Below, piece after piece: positions 27,778-36,779 of a stretch of 64,000 nt of DNA. Below the pieces are notes generated by a model. It worked only from the letters and a program-made list of their open reading frames with translations. It did no database searches and was not told the DNA's origin. The translations under genes and the position numbers were made by a program. Source of the stretch: Halorubrum lacusprofundi ATCC 49239 (lineage in GTDB: Archaea > Halobacteriota > Halobacteria > Halobacteriales > Haloferacaceae); assembly GCF_000022205.1 (NCBI RefSeq), contig NC_012029.1:868001-932000 (forward strand). Direction: 5' to 3'. Each line of letters opens with the position of its first letter. Position 1 is the first letter of the stretch.

Positions 27778-27880
27778 GGCTCCGAGTTGTCGTCGGCGTT
27801 TTAAAAAGCGTCGTGATTCCGGAGCGTCGGTGGTCTGTCGAGTGAGTCGATTTAGGGCGGTGCCGCGGACGTGCGCGGCC

Positions 27881-28075
27881 TCAGGCGTGCGTCGCCCGGA
27901 ACTCGCCGTGTTTCATCCCGGTGACGAACGCGATGGCACCGAAGACGACCATCGAGGGAAGGACCATCATCAGCGTCGTGGAAAGCGCCATCGGTGTCCC
28001 GAAGGCGACTCCGGCGGTTCCGAGGGCGACGATGAGCGCGACGATGCCGGCCGCACGCGGGAGGTCGAACTCCAT
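27881..28075 (-). CDS. Small two-helix membrane protein
   Basis: 64 residues (MEFDLPRAAGIVALIVALGT, second helix about 33-51, polar C-terminus KHGEFRATHA). The hydrophobic pattern and clean ATG support a real gene rather than a shadow. Single small proteins of this type are common next to haloarchaeal transporter genes. It lies 103 bp upstream of the exchanger on the same strand, so co-expression is possible. Function unknown. Confidence 0.7.
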   Translation of the reverse strand: MEFDLPRAAGIVALIVALGTAGVAFGTPMALSTTLMMVLPSMVVFGAIAFVTGMKHGEFRATHA

Positions 28076-28174
28076 GGCCGCGGTATGGTTCGCGAACCCC
28101 TAAGCGTTCGGCCCGCGGAAGCGCTGTCTCCGACACGCCGGCGGCTCTTCTTCTCTCCTCCTGCCGACGCGGCG

Positions 28175-29122
28175 CTACGCCTCGATGATCTCGCCGCTGT
28201 CGTCGTCCGCAGGCACTCGCAGCTCGCCGTCCATCGAGACGACCGCCTCGCCACCGACGCGCACCACGTCGCCCGCGACTCGGACGCGGACGTGTCCCGG
28301 TCGGTCAAGGAAGTGACCCTGCTCGAAGCGCAGTTCGTCGGGGAAGTCGCCGTCGAACGCGCCCACCTCGCGGAGGTAGGCCCCGACCGCGCCGCTCGCG
28401 GTCCCCGTCACGGGGTCCTCAGGCACCCCGATCGCCGGGGCGAACGCTCGGCCATGAAGCGTCGACTCGGCGTCGAGCGCGTCGAACGTGAACGCGTACA
28501 CGCCGGCCACGTCGTGTGCCTCTGTGATTGCCTCGATCGCCGCCATGTCCGGTTCAGCCTCACCGAGCCGTTCGAGGAAGTTCACGGGGACAACGAGCCA
28601 CGGGAGCCCCGTCGAGGCGACCGCGACCGGGAGGTCCGCGCCCACGTCGCGCAGGGCGGCCGGGTCGATCCCCAGCGCGTCGCCAAGTCGGTCCGCGTCG
28701 AGGCCGCCTCCGCTGTCCCCGTCGCTGCCGCTGTCCGGTTCGATCACGTCGACCGTCGGCGGGTTCTGACGCATCCAGACGGTTCCGTCGTCGTCGATCG
28801 TGATTTCGAGATCGCCGACGTTGGTCCGGAGGGTGCGGTCGCCGGCGTCGATCGCGCCCTCGGCGAACAAGGCGCCGTAAGTCGCGATCGTGGCGTGGCC
28901 ACACAGATCGACCTCGGTTGAGGGAGTGAAATACCGGAGCCGCTCGTCGGCGCCCTCGCCGGCGTCAAGCAGGAATGCGGTCTCAGAGGCACCCAACTCC
29001 GCAGCGATTCGTCCCATCCGGTCCTCGCTCAGTTCCCCGACGTCCGGAACGACGCCGGCGACGTTCCCGGCCAGCGGCTCGTCCGCGAACGCGTCGACGA
29101 GAAGCGTGCGTCGCGTCTCCAT
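28175..29122 (-). CDS. PhzF-family isomerase
   Basis: 315 residues. VDAFADEPLAGNVAGVV opens the family; ASETAFLL carries the conserved catalytic Glu; YFTPSTEVDLCGHATIATYG and DPVTGTASGAVGAYLREVG are the two hallmark loops of the DAP-epimerase-like fold. Members are isomerases or epimerases of unknown substrate; a phenazine pathway is not implied, as no other phz gene is present. It is a single gene, divergent from the phosphatase-superfamily gene. Confidence 0.9.
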   Translation of the reverse strand: METRRTLLVDAFADEPLAGNVAGVVPDVGELSEDRMGRIAAELGASETAFLLDAGEGADERLRYFTPSTEVDLCGHATIATYGALFAEGAIDAGDRTLRTNVGDLEITIDDDGTVWMRQNPPTVDVIEPDSGSDGDSGGGLDADRLGDALGIDPAALRDVGADLPVAVASTGLPWLVVPVNFLERLGEAEPDMAAIEAITEAHDVAGVYAFTFDALDAESTLHGRAFAPAIGVPEDPVTGTASGAVGAYLREVGAFDGDFPDELRFEQGHFLDRPGHVRVRVAGDVVRVGGEAVVSMDGELRVPADDDSGEIIEA

Positions 29123-29176
29123 GGGTCACCCTGACGGTCCGTCTTCAAAAGGGTCCCGAGGGAGCAAGAGACGGCG

Positions 29177-29218
29177 GTCGGTGGGAGGATGTCGGTGGGA
29201 GGGTGTCAGTGGGAAGGT
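29177..29218. repeat. 14-bp tandem repeat, three units
   Basis: Units of the form GTCGGTGGGAGGAT are repeated three times (29177, 29191, 29205) with one or two changes each, followed by a partial fourth. They lie between two divergent genes, about 75 bp before the ATG at 29291. This may be a short slippage array or stacked regulator sites. Confidence 0.6.
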
Positions 29219-29290
29219 GTCGGCCAACCGAGACCGAGACGTACGGAAAGCGATGTGAACTCTTTTGCCCTCCACGACGGATGTACCCCT

Positions 29291-30640
29291 ATGGGCCTCT
29301 TCGACCGGCTGCGAGGGAACGACACGCCTCGCGTGGCGTTCATCGGGATCGACGGGCTCCCCCACCGCCTCGTCGCCGACAACCCGGACACGTTTCCGAC
29401 GCTGTCGACGATCGCCGACAAGGGCGACGGGGGACCGATCGACAGCGTTGTGCCGCCCGAGTCGAGCGCGTGCTGGCCGGCGCTCACAAGTGGTGTGAAC
29501 CCCGGCGAGACCGGTGTGTACGGCTTTCAGGACCGAGAGGTCGGCTCGTACGACACCTACGTCCCGATGGGCCGCGACGTGCAGGCGACGCGAGTGTGGG
29601 ACCGAGTGACCGAGGCGGGCCTCAACGCGACGGTGATGAACGTCCCCGTCACGTTCCCGCCGCAGCGAACGGTCCAGCGCATGGTCTCCGGCTACCTCTC
29701 GCCCGACGTGGACAAGGCCGCTCACCCGGAGGAGCTCCGGAAGTACCTCACCGAGAGCGACTACAGGCTGTCGGTCAACGCGAAGCTCGGCCACCGGAAG
29801 GACAAAGCAGAGTTCATCGAGCAGGCCCGCCAGACGCTCGACGCCCGCGCGGAGGCGTTCTCCCGCTACGTCGAGATGGACGACTGGGACCTGTTCGTCG
29901 GCGTGTTCTCCACCCCGGACCGGATCAACCACTTCCTGTGGGGCGACTACGAGGACGGCGGCCCGTATCGCGAGGACATGCTCGCGTTCTACGCCGCCCT
30001 CGACGAACACATCGGGAACATCCGGAAAGCGCTCCCGAACGACGTTCGGCTCGTCGTCGGCTCCACGCACGGGTTTGCGCGACTCCGATACGACGTGTAC
30101 TGCAACGAGTGGCTCGAACGCGAGGGGTGGCTCTCGTACGAAGGCGGCGACGACCACGGATCGCTGTCCGACATCGCCGGCGACGCCCGCGCGTACTCGC
30201 TGGTCCCCGGACGCTTCTACCTCAACGTGGAGGGCCGCGAGCCCGACGGCGTCGTCCCCGAGTCGGAGTACGAGGCGGTCCGCGAGGAGCTCCGGGCCGA
30301 GCTCGAAGCGTGGGAAGGGCCGAACGGGAACCCCGTCGCGAAACGGGTCGTCGAACGCGAGACGGTGTTCCGCGGCGACCACGACGCTATCGCCCCCGAC
30401 CTCGTGGTGATCCCGCACGAAGGGTTCGACCTCAAGTCGGGATTCCGCCCCCACGATGCGGTGTTCGATCCCGACGGCCCCCGAACCGGCATGCACACGT
30501 TCGAGGACGCCGCCCTGTTCATCGATCACCCCGATGCAAAGGTCGAAGACGCGGACTTACTCGACGTTGCTCCGACCCTCCTGCGCCTGCTCGACGTCGA
30601 CTACGGCCGGACCGACCTCGACGGCGCGAGTCTCATCTGA
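29291..30640 (+). CDS. Alkaline phosphatase-superfamily protein (type I phosphodiesterase-like)
   Basis: 449 residues. FIGIDGLPHRLVADNPDTFP is the first metal-binding Asp region. PPESSACWPALTSGVNPGET contains the nucleophile loop (ACWPALTSG), and the sequence continues VYGF as in nucleotide pyrophosphatases. FSTPDRINHFLW supplies Asp and His ligands, and STHGFARLRYDVY replaces the usual SDHG motif with STHG, a deviation at a metal-site position. DVAPTLLRLLDVD near the end is typical. It lacks a signal peptide, so it is cytoplasmic. The substrate is unknown. Confidence 0.85.
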   Translation: MGLFDRLRGNDTPRVAFIGIDGLPHRLVADNPDTFPTLSTIADKGDGGPIDSVVPPESSACWPALTSGVNPGETGVYGFQDREVGSYDTYVPMGRDVQATRVWDRVTEAGLNATVMNVPVTFPPQRTVQRMVSGYLSPDVDKAAHPEELRKYLTESDYRLSVNAKLGHRKDKAEFIEQARQTLDARAEAFSRYVEMDDWDLFVGVFSTPDRINHFLWGDYEDGGPYREDMLAFYAALDEHIGNIRKALPNDVRLVVGSTHGFARLRYDVYCNEWLEREGWLSYEGGDDHGSLSDIAGDARAYSLVPGRFYLNVEGREPDGVVPESEYEAVREELRAELEAWEGPNGNPVAKRVVERETVFRGDHDAIAPDLVVIPHEGFDLKSGFRPHDAVFDPDGPRTGMHTFEDAALFIDHPDAKVEDADLLDVAPTLLRLLDVDYGRTDLDGASLI

Positions 30641-30652
30641 GGAGACGTCGAG

Positions 30653-31231
30653 ATGGAACGCACGCCAGACGGAACTCCGGTCGGCGTCGACGACCCGTAT
30701 GCGGTCGCCGGCGTCTGTGACCACCTCACCGACGACGGTCGCTGTCGGTTCGCGCTGACGCGGGCGGGTGACGACCCCGAGTTCGCAGCCGAACGACGCC
30801 GAGACGGGTACGCCTGTCACGTCGGCGCGGACGACGCGTGGCGCGCGTGTCCGCATTACCGGTCGACGACCGACGAGCGAGAGTGTTACCGGTGCGGGCT
30901 GACGGAAATCCGACTGGCTCACGCCGACGCCCGGCCGCTGGTGGAGGAACACCACCTATCGTACGGCGACACCGCTTCTGTCGACAATTCTTCCCCATCC
31001 GACGATCCCGACCCCGACACTTCCAATCCCGACGGCGACGCCGGGCCCCACGAGATCACCGTCGCGCTGTGTCGCTGGTGTCACACGAAGGTCCACAAGT
31101 CGTTCGCCCGGATCGACGACGACGCCAGTCCCGATCCCGAGGCGATCGCGGCACGAGAGAGTCGACGGAGCAAAGAACAGTTGGAATCCGCATTCGAGAC
31201 CGCGAGCGAGCGGTTCGATCCGGAAGGGTAG
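30653..31231 (+). CDS. HNH-like zinc-binding protein, haloarchaeal
   Basis: 192 residues. The N-terminal part has scattered Cys (CDHLTDDGRCRF, GYACHVG, ACPHYRS). The C-terminal part has the layout of an HNH fold: CYRCGL, then LVEEHHLSYG, then LCRWCHTKVHK. The C-x2-C pairs would hold a structural zinc, and the His-His could be the catalytic part. A 30-residue acidic loop interrupts it. Nuclease activity is possible but unproven. The ATG lies 12 bp after the phosphatase gene stop, so the two form an operon. Confidence 0.7.
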   Translation: MERTPDGTPVGVDDPYAVAGVCDHLTDDGRCRFALTRAGDDPEFAAERRRDGYACHVGADDAWRACPHYRSTTDERECYRCGLTEIRLAHADARPLVEEHHLSYGDTASVDNSSPSDDPDPDTSNPDGDAGPHEITVALCRWCHTKVHKSFARIDDDASPDPEAIAARESRRSKEQLESAFETASERFDPEG

Positions 31232-31282
31232 CGGGACGGAGAAGGACAGCGCAGTAGCGGAGGGTAGATACTACCCGGCGTG

Positions 31283-32050
31283 TCAGCCGTCGGGTTTCGG
31301 ACGGATCAGGTTCGCCAGCGCGACCAGCACACCAAGGAACCAGCCGAGCGGAACGGAGATGCCGACCCACATCAGCACGTACCCGAGGCCGGTGACGCCC
31401 CACTGCTGCCCGAACGTGTTCAGGTCGAACGCGCCACGGAGCGTCTCGTTGATCCCGCCGACGGCGAGGAACGTATCGAGGATCCAGCGCGCGAGCTCGT
31501 AGCTCGGATCGAGGATCACGTCCGAGATGGAGGGAGTCAGCAACGCGGCGACGACCGGAGGTAAGAAGATCGCCGTCATCGCGAACGGGTACGCGAGGAG
31601 GACGCTGACGAACCGACCGCCGACCTTCGAGAATCCTGCGGCCAGTCCGGCAGCGACGACGGCAACGACGCTGGCGCCGCCGATTCCGAGCATCACCTCG
31701 GTCGGCAGTTGGAAGTGCGCGAGGAGAGTTAACGAGCCCCACACGACCGTCGCGACGATCACCGCGCCGAGCACACCGAACCGCGCGACTGCGGAGTCGA
31801 GCTTCGCCGCGTAGTATCGGGTTGCGAACCCAACGAGCAGGAGCGGATACGCCACCGCCACGAGCGGCGCCCCGAAAATTGCCCAGAGGTAGTACCCGAC
31901 CGTCTGGACGGAGCTTTCCGGTTTCCACTTCCCTAATACCGCACTCGGATCGAGCTGTCTGGGGAAGACGACCTCCATCCACGTCTCGTGGAGACGAACG
32001 ACATCAAGGAGGAGCGCTTCCACCAGCCCGATTTGTCCTCGGCGTTCCAT
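31283..32050 (-). CDS. Multi-spanning membrane protein, unknown function
   Basis: 255 residues with about six hydrophobic segments. An amphipathic N-terminal stretch (MERRGQIGLVEALLLDVVRL) is followed by helices near 50-70, 85-105, 110-135, 142-165 and 215-240. No known transporter motif is visible. The ATG at 32050 is preferred to a GTG three codons earlier. It is convergent with the HNH-like gene and divergent from the lipoprotein gene. Confidence 0.7.
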   Translation of the reverse strand: MERRGQIGLVEALLLDVVRLHETWMEVVFPRQLDPSAVLGKWKPESSVQTVGYYLWAIFGAPLVAVAYPLLLVGFATRYYAAKLDSAVARFGVLGAVIVATVVWGSLTLLAHFQLPTEVMLGIGGASVVAVVAAGLAAGFSKVGGRFVSVLLAYPFAMTAIFLPPVVAALLTPSISDVILDPSYELARWILDTFLAVGGINETLRGAFDLNTFGQQWGVTGLGYVLMWVGISVPLGWFLGVLVALANLIRPKPDG

Positions 32051-32233
32051 TTGGCTCACCTCTCACACGACACACCGTGAACTTTGTGCCTTCGATCGGA
32101 CCACCGGATTCGGCGTGAATGCCTCGTCAGCTGAATCCGCTTGTTCCGGCTGAGCGCCCCCGAATTGCGAGATTATCAGTTTGGCATATCTACGGCGATA
32201 CGCTTAACCGTTCCAGTGGGAGAATCCATCAGT

Positions 32234-32902
32234 ATGCACAGACGCGGACTGCTCGCGGCCATCGCCGCATCGACATCCGTCGCGGTCGCCGGGTGCGCCG
32301 GCGGCGAGAACGGCAGCTACGAGTTCGACGCCGAACCGGCCAGCGTTCCGTCCTCAGCCGCGTCCGAGGCGGGGTACGAGGGAGAGGAACCGAAGCCGTT
32401 CACCATCGAACAGGAGTTCGACGTGGCCGGCGTGAACGCGCAGGTGTCCGCGACCACGTGGGCCGCCGGGTACGAGAACTCCGAGAACGGGTCAGCGCTG
32501 TTCGTGGCGAGCACGCCGAACGCGTCGGTGGGCGGGCAGTCGGTCAACCCGCTCGTCCGCGCGGACGACGCCGAGCTGATCCGACGGCTGTTAGAGCAGG
32601 TGGATCAGCGCGGGATCGGCGGTGAAGGCACCGACATCGAGGCGAGCAATATCGAAAATCGGGGGTCAGAGACCCGAACTATCCTCGGTGAGGAGGTGGA
32701 GATCTCGATCCTCGAAACGACCATCGACGCAGAGGTCGACGGCGGTGGCGGAGAGAGCGGCACGGTCGAGGACGTTCCGGTGTACCTGTACGTCGGGACG
32801 GTCCAACACGGGGAGGACGTGATCGCACTCGTCGGCGTCCACCCCACCGCCGTCGACGCCTCCGAGTCGCTGCTCTCCCTGATGGAACAGGTCGAACACT
32901 AA
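32234..32902 (+). CDS. Tat-exported lipoprotein, haloarchaeal
   Basis: 222 residues. MHRRGLLAAIAASTSVAVAG followed by C is a twin-arginine signal with a lipobox; Cys21 is the expected lipidated residue. The mature protein is acidic, with a structured core from about residue 50 (FTIEQEFDVAGVNAQVSATT) to the end. It resembles the family annotated as DUF6517 in haloarchaea, whose function is unknown. The ATG at 32234 is set by the signal peptide. It probably sits on the outer face of the membrane. Confidence 0.85.
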   Translation: MHRRGLLAAIAASTSVAVAGCAGGENGSYEFDAEPASVPSSAASEAGYEGEEPKPFTIEQEFDVAGVNAQVSATTWAAGYENSENGSALFVASTPNASVGGQSVNPLVRADDAELIRRLLEQVDQRGIGGEGTDIEASNIENRGSETRTILGEEVEISILETTIDAEVDGGGGESGTVEDVPVYLYVGTVQHGEDVIALVGVHPTAVDASESLLSLMEQVEH

Positions 32903-33044
32903 CCGCTCGTTCACTCTCCGCTTTAAACCAGAATTTCGCCCCGTATAGGCTGTGGTACGTCCGATAAGTAGCGATCAAAATCGTCCGACTGCACCGTCTT
33001 TGACAGTGACATTTCCGTAGACGGAAGCTTCGCAGTCCGCAACC

Positions 33045-33055
33045 AATTTATAAGT
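33045..33055 (+). promoter_or_regulatory. TATA element upstream of the surface glycoprotein gene
   Basis: AATTTATAAGT lies about 115-125 bp before the ATG at 33169. It would give an untranslated leader of roughly 90 nt, unusually long for this genome. No other TATA box lies closer. Confidence 0.4.
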
Positions 33056-33168
33056 AAATGATCCGAATACGACCACCTCGCGTTGTGAGACTGCGGTACG
33101 GACTCGTGGCGTCACGATCGACGGCCTGAGAGTCCGATAGCCGCTGCTCTAACAGCCGTGGACACGAT

Positions 33169-36100
33169 ATGGCTCGGAGAACAACGATCCGGTGTGCGGC
33201 GATCTGTAGTCTCGCTCTTTCATTCTGTGTTTTGTCCGTTATTGGAGTTGGAATTGGGGTAATCCCCGCGAATGGGGCAGTTTGGAGTATAGATGAGGCT
33301 GATAATATTGACATAGGATATAATGAAAATCAAACAATTAGCGGAATTAAAACACGAAATGGAGATAAGGATATCAAAATCCGAGTGGGAGATCTTGTTA
33401 CTAGGGGAGCTGAGTTTGACGGATCAAATTCGTCATATACGGTAGCTGATCGAACAGATGTGGCCAATTCAGATGTATATGTAAAAAACCGGAATAAAAA
33501 GAACGCAACGATTGTTGTTAATAAATCTATACCAGATGGATCTGAGTTTGATATAAAAATATCAAATATGAGTACAAAATACATGAGCGTATACAATGAA
33601 AATTTGTCAGACACAGATACAGACATCGAATATGTCATAGAGCAAGGGTACTCTGAAAGATATGTACAGTTTAGTATACACTCGTCTGCTGAAGTTGATT
33701 TCCAAAATGATACGTATAATAGCAAGACAGAGAAAGTTCATCTTGAAAAACTAGAATTGATAAATAACTCAAATTATGTAGTTATCTGGGAGAGATCTAA
33801 GGAAGGAAAGTTAGTTCGACAGATTGGGAGTTCACAAGGAAGTAAAAAAGAAATCAACGTTACTAGTGAGAATATAAGTGGCGAAGCAGAACTTGCAGGA
33901 ACAATACATCCGGGAAAAACAGAGCCGAATACAAACGTTATATATGCAGCAGATAATCGATCTGTTCAATTCCCAGTACCGATAACAGTAGTTAAAAAAC
34001 CGATACATTACTTTGACAATTCTTTAAATAAGAGTAACACCACTTCAGTTCTGTCAATAGTATTTAATACGGAAATAAGTTCAAAAGAAGGAAAAATATC
34101 TATAGAATTCTTTGATCAGTCTCGATCAACGATCAATATTAGTGAAGATAGTGAGAAGTACAGGATCGATGGAAATCGTGTTGATATTTCACTCAACGGC
34201 ACGTATACTGAGTCTGGTAATCAATTTCCGTATATAACGGAAATTTCAGCTGATGATCTCGAATCAAAACACTACGAGAGTACTTATTCTAAAACAAAAT
34301 ACTCTCCTCGTCGAATCGCTCACACTATTGAAAATAAAACAAACATTACCGCGACTCAAGGTACGTATATTGGGTTGAATTCTAGTACCTCTGCTACAAT
34401 ATCACTATCCTTGGAAGGACAAGATATACAACAGAATCACAGCTATGAACATGGAAATCTCAGTATTATCAACACTAGTGTGCTTTCAGAAGAGGAGTAT
34501 GTAATTCAATCAGAAACAAATATTAACCAAACACAACTTACTCTTGTCAATACTCCTTTCTCACCAAATGTACCAACTACATCTGTTGAAAATGGGATAG
34601 TTGCCGAATTTGAATCCACTCGATCTACTCGGTATATCGCTGCTAATATTCGAGGAAATTCAAAAGTAAATCGAACTACATTCATCATTAATAGATCCAG
34701 AACAAATGGTAAACTAGTGAATATCTCGGAAAGTGGGGACTACAATATAACTTTTATAAATGTCAATACTGGTAACACAGCCAATAAATCTGTAACTGTT
34801 CTAAAAAAGAAAGATCTTGAATCAAATTTCCCGATGTCGGCTGAATCTGTTCCTTCAGGTCAGATACTCCCTATCGATATCTCATCTACGTATAATACTT
34901 CTCTCGTTCACATTGATAACACAAGTACCAACACCACAGTAGCCACCATCAACCTCGAAACACCGGAAGAGGGCCAGACAACACTCGGGTTCAACACGTA
35001 TGCGGCGGCAAACGGGTCTCTCAACGAGAGCGTCAGCGTGACGGGGTCGGGAGCGTCGATCGAGTCGGTCACCACACCGGGAGCAAACGGGACGCTCCCG
35101 CCGGGTACCTACGAGATCGCGGTTCGCTCGGAGCACGGTATCGCCGAGACAAGCGATAACGCGACTGTGACGCTCGCGCGACGCTCGACGAACGGGCTCA
35201 CCACCTACGCCGGGACAGGGGTGACTCGGTCCGATCTCGGGAGCGCAGCGGCGGTGCGAGACGCCATCGAGGGCGACACGCTCTCGCAGTCGGAACGGGT
35301 CGGAACGAACGACACCGTGGTCTACGCGGTGAACGCGTCTGGGCTCGCTGGGCTGCCCGCGGCGCGGAACGCCACGGTCGAAACGGGTAACGATCTCGAC
35401 CGGCTCGACGGGTTCGAGTTCGGCGTTCGATCGGCAGGAGGCGACGACGGACTGACCACGAGCGACACGCTCGGTGAGACACCGCGCAACTCGACCGTCC
35501 ACGTCGACGAGACTGGACTCTACGTGATCGCCGACGGCACCGACGCGCTCCCGACCAACAGGGAATCGGAGCCCGGCGAGGAGTTCATCGCCGAGTTCCG
35601 AGTCATCGACGACCGCCTCCGCGAGGCCGCGTCGGATCCGCCGGATGGTCATCGCGTGACCTCGACAGTGACGTTCGCCGACACCGACCGAGGCAGTTTG
35701 CCGGGCGGTGACCGCGAACGGATCGCTTCCGGAGGTCCCGTCGCTGGGGGCGGAAACGGGAACGGCGGCGGAAGCACCGGAACGGGTGGCTCCGCGGGAG
35801 GTACGGCTCCGACCGGCGCCAGCGGAGGCGGCGGCCCGGAGGGACCGAACGCGGGTAGCGCGGCGGGAACCGCTGGGAACGACGATCAGATCGCTCCCGC
35901 TCGGGGAGTCGGGTTCGGGGTTCGGCCGAACGCCGAGCGTCGGACCCCGCTTTTGGACGGGCCGATCGCCGTGTCAGCGCCGACAAAGATCGGGGAGACC
36001 GGGGCGACTGGAGAGGACGGAACGCCCGGCGACGGCGCGCCGTCGATCGACGACGAGACCGACGACGAGACCGACGACTCCGAATTTGGCGCGGGCGAGC

Positions 36101-36240
36101 CGGATCGAGCGACGCCGACCTACGAGAACGCGCCGATCCGAGCGACCGCCGAAGACGTTCCCGGGTTCGGTCCGCTTCAGTCGCTGGCGGCCCTCGCGGT
36201 GACACTTCTAGTCGCGATCCGAACACGGCGGACCCGCTAA
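33169..36240 (+). CDS. Large N-glycosylated surface protein with PGF-CTERM anchor, mosaic base composition
   Basis: 1,023 residues. A signal peptide (about 1-37, ending ANGA) is followed by about 550 residues of beta-rich sequence with dozens of N-x-S/T sequons. Then come a region of about 250 residues resembling the BGTF/S-layer-type domain, a Gly/Ser/Thr-rich linker (about 855-895), an acidic tail, and VPGFGPLQSLAALAVTLLVA plus arginines, a PGF-CTERM signal for archaeosortase A. DNA from about 33230 to 34920 is AT-rich: two sampled 60-base lines (33481 and 34501) have 19 and 18 G+C, against 41 in the line at 35401. The junctions are in frame. It is likely an S-layer or cell-surface glycoprotein with an exposed, horizontally replaced N-terminal half. 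Confidence 0.85.
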   Translation: MARRTTIRCAAICSLALSFCVLSVIGVGIGVIPANGAVWSIDEADNIDIGYNENQTISGIKTRNGDKDIKIRVGDLVTRGAEFDGSNSSYTVADRTDVANSDVYVKNRNKKNATIVVNKSIPDGSEFDIKISNMSTKYMSVYNENLSDTDTDIEYVIEQGYSERYVQFSIHSSAEVDFQNDTYNSKTEKVHLEKLELINNSNYVVIWERSKEGKLVRQIGSSQGSKKEINVTSENISGEAELAGTIHPGKTEPNTNVIYAADNRSVQFPVPITVVKKPIHYFDNSLNKSNTTSVLSIVFNTEISSKEGKISIEFFDQSRSTINISEDSEKYRIDGNRVDISLNGTYTESGNQFPYITEISADDLESKHYESTYSKTKYSPRRIAHTIENKTNITATQGTYIGLNSSTSATISLSLEGQDIQQNHSYEHGNLSIINTSVLSEEEYVIQSETNINQTQLTLVNTPFSPNVPTTSVENGIVAEFESTRSTRYIAANIRGNSKVNRTTFIINRSRTNGKLVNISESGDYNITFINVNTGNTANKSVTVLKKKDLESNFPMSAESVPSGQILPIDISSTYNTSLVHIDNTSTNTTVATINLETPEEGQTTLGFNTYAAANGSLNESVSVTGSGASIESVTTPGANGTLPPGTYEIAVRSEHGIAETSDNATVTLARRSTNGLTTYAGTGVTRSDLGSAAAVRDAIEGDTLSQSERVGTNDTVVYAVNASGLAGLPAARNATVETGNDLDRLDGFEFGVRSAGGDDGLTTSDTLGETPRNSTVHVDETGLYVIADGTDALPTNRESEPGEEFIAEFRVIDDRLREAASDPPDGHRVTSTVTFADTDRGSLPGGDRERIASGGPVAGGGNGNGGGSTGTGGSAGGTAPTGASGGGGPEGPNAGSAAGTAGNDDQIAPARGVGFGVRPNAERRTPLLDGPIAVSAPTKIGETGATGEDGTPGDGAPSIDDETDDETDDSEFGAGEPDRATPTYENAPIRATAEDVPGFGPLQSLAALAVTLLVAIRTRRTR

Positions 36241-36311
36241 TGTGCGATCGATCGTGGATTCGCTACGGAGCTGGCGGTATCCTTTTGCTGGACCGCGTCC
36301 TTCGTGAGTGT

Positions 36312-36479
36312 ATGAGCGCCACTATCACCCCACCACGGGAGCGTGAGTGTGAGCTGTGCGGCCGCGAGGAGCGCTGGGACGACGACGCCGACGGGTGGCG
36401 GATCGAGGACGAGCCCGGGGATGTCTACTGCATCCACGAGTGGGACATCAACGGATCGTTCACCCCGCTGATCGAGTGA
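36312..36479 (+). CDS. HEWD-family small zinc-ribbon protein
   Basis: 55 residues: MSATITPPRERECELCGREE, then DVYCIHEWDINGSF. The CELC pair and the later Cys-x-His suggest a zinc site, and CIHEWD is the motif that names the HEWD family of small haloarchaeal proteins. Function unknown. It begins 71 bp after the surface protein gene; a separate promoter is likely. Confidence 0.8.
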   Translation: MSATITPPRERECELCGREERWDDDADGWRIEDEPGDVYCIHEWDINGSFTPLIE

Positions 36480-36779
36480 CCGTAATTCGGGACTGGGACT
36501 GCCGCTCTTGGCACTCTGCCTTCTCGTTCTCATCCCCAACTCTCTTTTCCTGATTTGACGATCGCTAAGTTACGCTCCGGATTTAACCACTTACGTCTCG
36601 GACGATTCCGCTGACGATCGGATTGTTTACTCGAAGATGGGTATCTTCTGATCGAACAGCGATTACGCTATTGGAACACACCCCTGATGAATAATTACCT
36701 TATATTCCCTAATGTGTGTACGATGGATCCTACCCCTATCAGGGTCATACCTTTAAGTGACCGATCCAGAGTGTGTGGC
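36480..36779. other. 300-bp AT-richer intergenic region upstream of gltB
   Basis: No reading frame of quality is present. The region is AT-richer than the core (for example around 36680-36715). It ends in the gltB promoter; its length suggests room for nitrogen-responsive regulation, but no specific operator is recognised. Confidence 0.5.
36751..36760 (+). promoter_or_regulatory. TATA element of gltB
   Basis: CCTTTAAGTG lies about 20-29 bp upstream of the ATG at 36780, predicting a leaderless transcript. This supports the ATG at 36780 over the earlier in-frame start at 36687. Confidence 0.5.
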
